17,839 nucleotides of DNA from Desulfobacteraceae bacterium (GTDB taxonomy: Bacteria; Desulfobacterota; Desulfobacteria; Desulfobacterales; Desulfosalsimonadaceae). The stretch's first letter is position 1, and each line of letters starts with the position of its first letter. A model generated the notes under the pieces. That model had not been told where the DNA came from. It was given only the letters and a program-made list of their open reading frames with translations, and did not search any database. A program made the position numbers and the translations under genes. Location: contig DAIEHU010000015.1 of assembly GCA_027353395.1 (NCBI GenBank), forward strand, positions 1 to 17,839. Direction: 5' to 3'. Below are positions 15,361 to 17,839 of the stretch, in pieces.

Positions 15361-16143
15361 TACCTGTTTCAGCCGCCGGACCAGTTCCCCCGCCACTTTC
15401 TCCCCGGAAAGCAGCATGCCGCCAAAAATCGGCCCCATGCGCGGCCCTCCGGCGGTGGCATTGGCCGCCATGCCCGCCACATAAAGACCGGGGAAAATTT
15501 CCCGCGTATTTTCAAGGGTCAGGGTCTCCGCCTGATCGGCCCACATGGATTTCTCCCCTTCAATTTTGCCATTTTTCGTCATCAGCTCGCCCGGCACCTT
15601 GCGCACCACCACCTTCACCACTTCCGTGGCATGGCCGGTGGCGTCCACAACAAATTTTGACCGGACAGTCAGCGGGTCAATATGGAATCCGGCCATTTCC
15701 ACGGGGGACCAGTTGATGACAAGCCCGGTGATGCCCTGCTCCGGCCGCATCATCACATCTTCCACGGACACGCAGTTGAAAATGGTCATGCCCGCCTGAA
15801 TGGATTTGGCGGTCAATGTGGTGATGGCTTCAATGGCGTCGGCGGTATAATAATTTTCCCGGTATTTCCGATACCGGATGCCGAACGCATCTAAAATATG
15901 CAGGGCATCCTCCTGGACCACGATTTCATTGAACATCATGCCGCCGCCCCACATGCCGCCGCCGATGCTTAATTTTCGTTCGAACAATACCACTTTTTTC
16001 CCGGCTTTGGCAAGAAAGTATCCCGCCACCAGGCCGGACGGACCGCCGCCCACAATGGCCACGTCCGTTTCAAGGTTTCTGATCAGTTTTTCATGATACC
16101 GGTCGATAATCGCCCGGGTGATGATGATTTCATCAAGCGCCAT
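15349..16143 (-). CDS. thi4: Sulfide-dependent ADP-thiazole synthase (Thi4)
   Basis: Thi4-family enzyme that builds the thiazole half of thiamine (ADP-thiazole) from NAD, glycine and a sulfur source. It has 264 residues. The dinucleotide fold (DVAIVGGGPSGLVAGYFLA, 27-45) is followed by LFERKLSIGGGMWGGGMMFN (53-72), DATGHATEV (167-175) and the C-terminal MAANATAGGPRMGPIFGGML. At the site where yeast and plant enzymes carry the sulfur-donating Cys (CMDP), this protein has His154 (FHIDP). That marks the catalytic type that uses free sulfide with iron, as in methanogens. The ATG at 16143 has AAGGAG upstream. It is the first gene after the TPP riboswitch. Its last residues (Val-Ala-Gly) and stop lie in the REP doublet. 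Confidence 0.94.
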   Translation of the reverse strand: MALDEIIITRAIIDRYHEKLIRNLETDVAIVGGGPSGLVAGYFLAKAGKKVVLFERKLSIGGGMWGGGMMFNEIVVQEDALHILDAFGIRYRKYRENYYTADAIEAITTLTAKSIQAGMTIFNCVSVEDVMMRPEQGITGLVINWSPVEMAGFHIDPLTVRSKFVVDATGHATEVVKVVVRKVPGELMTKNGKIEGEKSMWADQAETLTLENTREIFPGLYVAGMAANATAGGPRMGPIFGGMLLSGEKVAGELVRRLKQVVAG

Positions 16144-16180
16144 TAGTTGTCTCCTTTTCCATTTTCTGAAGGGTTTAAAA

Positions 16181-16213
16181 TAAAAAAACCGTTTCCCAGC
16201 AAAGCGAAACGGT
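16181..16213 (-). terminator. Intrinsic terminator of the TPP riboswitch
   Basis: On the minus strand, ACCGTTTC (16206-16213) and GAAACGGT (16188-16195) form a perfect 8-bp stem with a 10-base loop, followed by a run of seven T (16182-16188). It sits between the TPP aptamer and the thi4 ribosome binding site, so it should be the ligand-controlled expression platform. Confidence 0.9.
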
Positions 16214-16249
16214 CAACATACGGCACCCGATTTTGTATGTAAGACATCA

Positions 16250-16338
16250 CGTTTCCCTTCGCAGGCATGATCCTGATCAGGTTCCAAGGGTTATCCGGTC
16301 AATCCCGGATTCTCAGTCGCAGCACAACACCCCTAACG
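16250..16338 (-). ncRNA. TPP riboswitch aptamer (THI element)
   Basis: The minus-strand RNA shows the conserved THI-box sequence: AGGGGTG, CTGAGA (16311-16316), ACCCTTGGAACCTGATCAGG, ATCATGCC, GCGAAGGGAA. An optional P3a helix is present (ATCCGG 16293-16298 with CCGGAT 16305-16310). P1 is probably CGTT (16335-16338) with AACG (16250-16253). It lies about 110 bases upstream of thi4 and is followed by an intrinsic terminator, so TPP binding should stop transcription of thi4, thiC and probably the fumarase. A 6-bp stem (16216-16221 with 16235-16240) bridges aptamer and terminator. Confidence 0.97.
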
Positions 16339-16356
16339 GTTTTGATTATATTCTAT

Positions 16357-16385
16357 TTTAAAGCATTGAAATCCGCCCTTGTCAA
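16357..16385 (-). promoter_or_regulatory. Promoter of the thiamine operon
   Basis: A perfect -35 TTGACA (16380-16385), a 17-bp spacer and TTTAAA (16357-16362) lie just upstream of the TPP riboswitch on the minus strand. A TAAAAT at 16355-16360 (19-bp spacer) is an alternative -10. A perfect TATAAT at 16345-16350 has no -35 at the right distance. Confidence 0.5.
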
Positions 16386-16405
16386 CCCCGGTCATATCGC
16401 CGGGG
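16386..16405 (-). other. Hairpin downstream of metF
   Basis: A perfect 6-bp GC-rich stem (CCCCGG 16400-16405 with CCGGGG 16386-16391) with an 8-base loop lies 33 bp past the metF stop and directly abuts the -35 of the thiamine promoter. No U-run follows, so termination here is doubtful. It may still end or stabilise the metF transcript. Confidence 0.3.
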
Positions 16406-16438
16406 AAAATTAACCATGGGCATTCTCTGTTCTACGAA

Positions 16439-17323
16439 TTACACCAGCCCTTCCTTTTCAAGCGTCGAGACGATAGCATGAACGGACTTGCCCCGGTTCA
16501 TGGTATAGAAATGAAGCCCCGGCACTCCATGCTGCAACAAATCCCGGCACTGCCGGGTCGCCAGATCAATGCCGAACTTCACCACCCCTTCCCTGTCCTC
16601 CGCCGAAATGCCGGCAAGACCTTGCCGCACCGGCTCCGGAATCGATGATCCGCATACGCTTGTCAGCATTTCAAGCAAAGATACCGTGTAAATCGGCATG
16701 ATGCCAGGAATAATGGGAATGGTGACCCCGATGGCGCGGCACCGGTCCACATAATCATAAAAAAACCGGTTGTCATAAAAATACTGGGCCACCAGATACT
16801 CGGCCCCGCGGTCCTGTTTCAGTTTTGCAAATTGAATGTCCTTTTCAAGGCTTTCCGCCCGGATATGGCCTTCCGGATAACCCGCGGCGCCCAAACAAAA
16901 ATCATACCGGGCCTTAATAAAGGATAACAGATCTGATGCATGGGGCAGGGCTTCAGGATGGGGTGCAAACGCCGCATCCTCCTGAGGTTCATCTCCCTGA
17001 ATCACAAAAACGGTTTCGATACCCTGGCCCTTGAAGGTGTCCAGTACGTTTGTCAAGTCATCCGGTCCCAGACCGACCCCGGCGATATAGGCCACCACGT
17101 TGACGCCCCGCTCGTTTTTGAGCTTGTCGATCAGTTGATATGAACCTTCTCTTGTGGACCCGCCTGCCCCGAAAGTCACGGACATGTAATCATGCCGGGT
17201 GGCAGAGAGCAAATCCAGAACTTTTTCAAGATTCTCGGCGGCCTTGGGGGTTTTTGCACGAAAAAATTCAAACGAAACGACCGGCTTGCCGGTGTTGTCC
17301 TTATATAAATCTGCTGCTCTCAC
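16439..17323 (-). CDS. metF: Methylenetetrahydrofolate reductase
   Basis: Flavoenzyme of one-carbon metabolism: it reduces 5,10-methylene-THF to 5-methyl-THF for methionine synthesis and, in many anaerobes, for the Wood-Ljungdahl methyl branch. From the GTG at 17323 it has 294 residues, the usual length. Family signatures are PVVSFEFFRAKTP (with Glu19), VTFGAGGSTREGS (49-61), VIQGD (107-111), AGYPEGH (147-153), AQYFYD (179-184), IPIIPGIMPI (202-211) and FYTMNR (272-277). The GTG is chosen because GGAGG lies six bases upstream and the mature start fits relatives. The frame stays open to 17503, but that extension is unlike the family. It is an isolated gene, divergent from the helicase. Confidence 0.95.
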   Translation of the reverse strand: MRAADLYKDNTGKPVVSFEFFRAKTPKAAENLEKVLDLLSATRHDYMSVTFGAGGSTREGSYQLIDKLKNERGVNVVAYIAGVGLGPDDLTNVLDTFKGQGIETVFVIQGDEPQEDAAFAPHPEALPHASDLLSFIKARYDFCLGAAGYPEGHIRAESLEKDIQFAKLKQDRGAEYLVAQYFYDNRFFYDYVDRCRAIGVTIPIIPGIMPIYTVSLLEMLTSVCGSSIPEPVRQGLAGISAEDREGVVKFGIDLATRQCRDLLQHGVPGLHFYTMNRGKSVHAIVSTLEKEGLV

Positions 17324-17329
17324 CTCTCT

Positions 17330-17334
17330 CCTCC
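17330..17334 (-). promoter_or_regulatory. Ribosome binding site that sets the GTG start of metF
   Basis: GGAGG on the minus strand, six bases before the GTG at 17323. It supports the 294-residue form over the longer open frame. Confidence 0.8.
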
Positions 17335-17375
17335 ACTGATTGTCATCCATATTATCGCCAAAATGCAAGCAAATG

Positions 17376-17404
17376 CCTATAGCACCAAGATCCTTGATGG
17401 ACAA
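17376..17404 (-). promoter_or_regulatory. Weak candidate promoter of metF
   Basis: TTGTCC (17399-17404), a 17-bp spacer and TATAGG (17376-17381) lie 52 bp upstream of the metF GTG. Each box matches consensus at 4 of 6 positions. Tentative. Confidence 0.3.
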
Positions 17405-17488
17405 CAGAAAATTTCTGGGTTGTGTTATAAGCGTTTCAAAGGTATTGAATAATCTATCGCAACTGTTCACTTTAAAATAAGGCGCCGA

Positions 17489-17839
17489 ATGAAATTCGAT
17501 CAATATTATATATCTGAAAAAATTAAAAAAAACCTCGCTGGGCTAGGATTTATCAGGCCCACGGACATTCAGTTCAAATCCATCCCCTCCATCATGAAAG
17601 GCGAGGATGTGCTGGCTATCGCCCAGACCGGTACAGGCAAAACAGCGGCTTTCGCGATTCCCATTATCAATAAAATCCACACGAATAAAACCAGCAAACG
17701 TTCGTATGGCATCAAATGTATCGTGATGGAGCCGACCCGGGAGCTGGCCATACAAATCGGGGAGGTTTTTACGGCTCTTGCCCGGCACACCAAAGTCAAA
17801 CCTTTTACCGTGTATGGCGGCGTTGAACAGGATGCCCAG
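17489..17839 (+). CDS. DEAD-box RNA helicase, N-terminal part (cut by window edge)
   Basis: ATP-dependent RNA helicase of the DEAD-box family, which remodels RNA in ribosome assembly or mRNA decay. The first 117 codons are present. They show the Q motif (Phe21, then RPTDIQ with Gln28), motif I AQTGTGKT (45-52), motif Ia PTRELA (82-87) and the following GG (110-111). The DEAD box itself lies beyond the window. The ATG at 17489 has AAGG six bases upstream. The short N-terminus before the Q motif resembles the RhlE subgroup, but the subgroup cannot be fixed without the C-terminus. It is divergent from metF across 165 bp. Confidence 0.93.
   Translation, partial: MKFDQYYISEKIKKNLAGLGFIRPTDIQFKSIPSIMKGEDVLAIAQTGTGKTAAFAIPIINKIHTNKTSKRSYGIKCIVMEPTRELAIQIGEVFTALARHTKVKPFTVYGGVEQDAQ

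Noticed and set aside
16345..16350. Perfect TATAAT just before the TPP aptamer.
   Set aside because: It lacks a -35 at 16-18 bp; the nearest TTGACA is 29 bp away. Kept only as an alternative in the promoter entry.
17324..17503. Open-frame extension of metF by 60 codons upstream of the GTG.
   Set aside because: It is unlike any MetF N-terminus, and the GTG at 17323 has a strong GGAGG and gives the normal length.

Overview
The window is a chromosomal segment of a Gram-negative bacterium, moderately GC-rich and densely packed, with long co-directional gene strings. The best guess is a Desulfobacterota (former Deltaproteobacteria) sulfate-reducer-type genome. The hints are the SDR / lipid A-type acyltransferase / hisC / cmk / rpsA gene string, a short ThiC paired with an archaeal-type (His active site) Thi4, a class I Fe-S fumarase, and a rubredoxin-DUF2231-type membrane protein. 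The taxonomic call is inference. No tRNA, rRNA, CRISPR array, insertion sequence or phage gene was found.

Layout. (1) Positions 1-3896, minus strand: SDR oxidoreductase, then LpxL/HtrB-type acyltransferase, hisC, cmk and rpsA. rpsA is cut by the left edge. Gaps are short, and hisC and cmk overlap by 8 bp. (2) Positions 3897-4756: a divergent intergenic region with candidate promoters and operator-like repeats, then on the plus strand a small membrane protein that fuses an N-terminal rubredoxin-type iron site to a DUF2231-like four-helix domain. (3) Positions 4772-12069, minus strand: an outer-membrane biogenesis operon of a YihY/BrkB-family membrane protein, TamA (BamA superfamily) and TamB. 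The genes overlap or abut. A 13-bp perfect hairpin separates tamB from the convergent rubredoxin gene. (4) Positions 12334-16385, minus strand: a thiamine operon. A promoter, a TPP riboswitch with a transcription terminator, thi4 (ADP-thiazole synthase) and thiC (HMP-P synthase) are followed 29 bp later by a class I fumarase. A REP-doublet (REPIN-like) palindrome sits between thi4 and thiC and supplies the thi4 stop codon. (5) Positions 16439-17323: metF (methylenetetrahydrofolate reductase), minus strand. (6) Positions 17489-17839: the N-terminus of a DEAD-box RNA helicase, plus strand, cut by the right edge.

How the genes work together. Thi4 and ThiC make the two halves of thiamine and are controlled by TPP through the riboswitch. 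YihY, TamA and TamB form an envelope-assembly unit. The acyltransferase also concerns the envelope, while hisC, cmk and rpsA are housekeeping genes.

Most of the window is conventional. The points most worth a second look are the REPIN-like element ending thi4, the fumarase apparently downstream of a TPP riboswitch, the rubredoxin-DUF2231 fusion, the His-type Thi4, and the repeated GGGAAACG that suggests the riboswitch's switching mechanism. I found no convincing previously undescribed multi-gene system.
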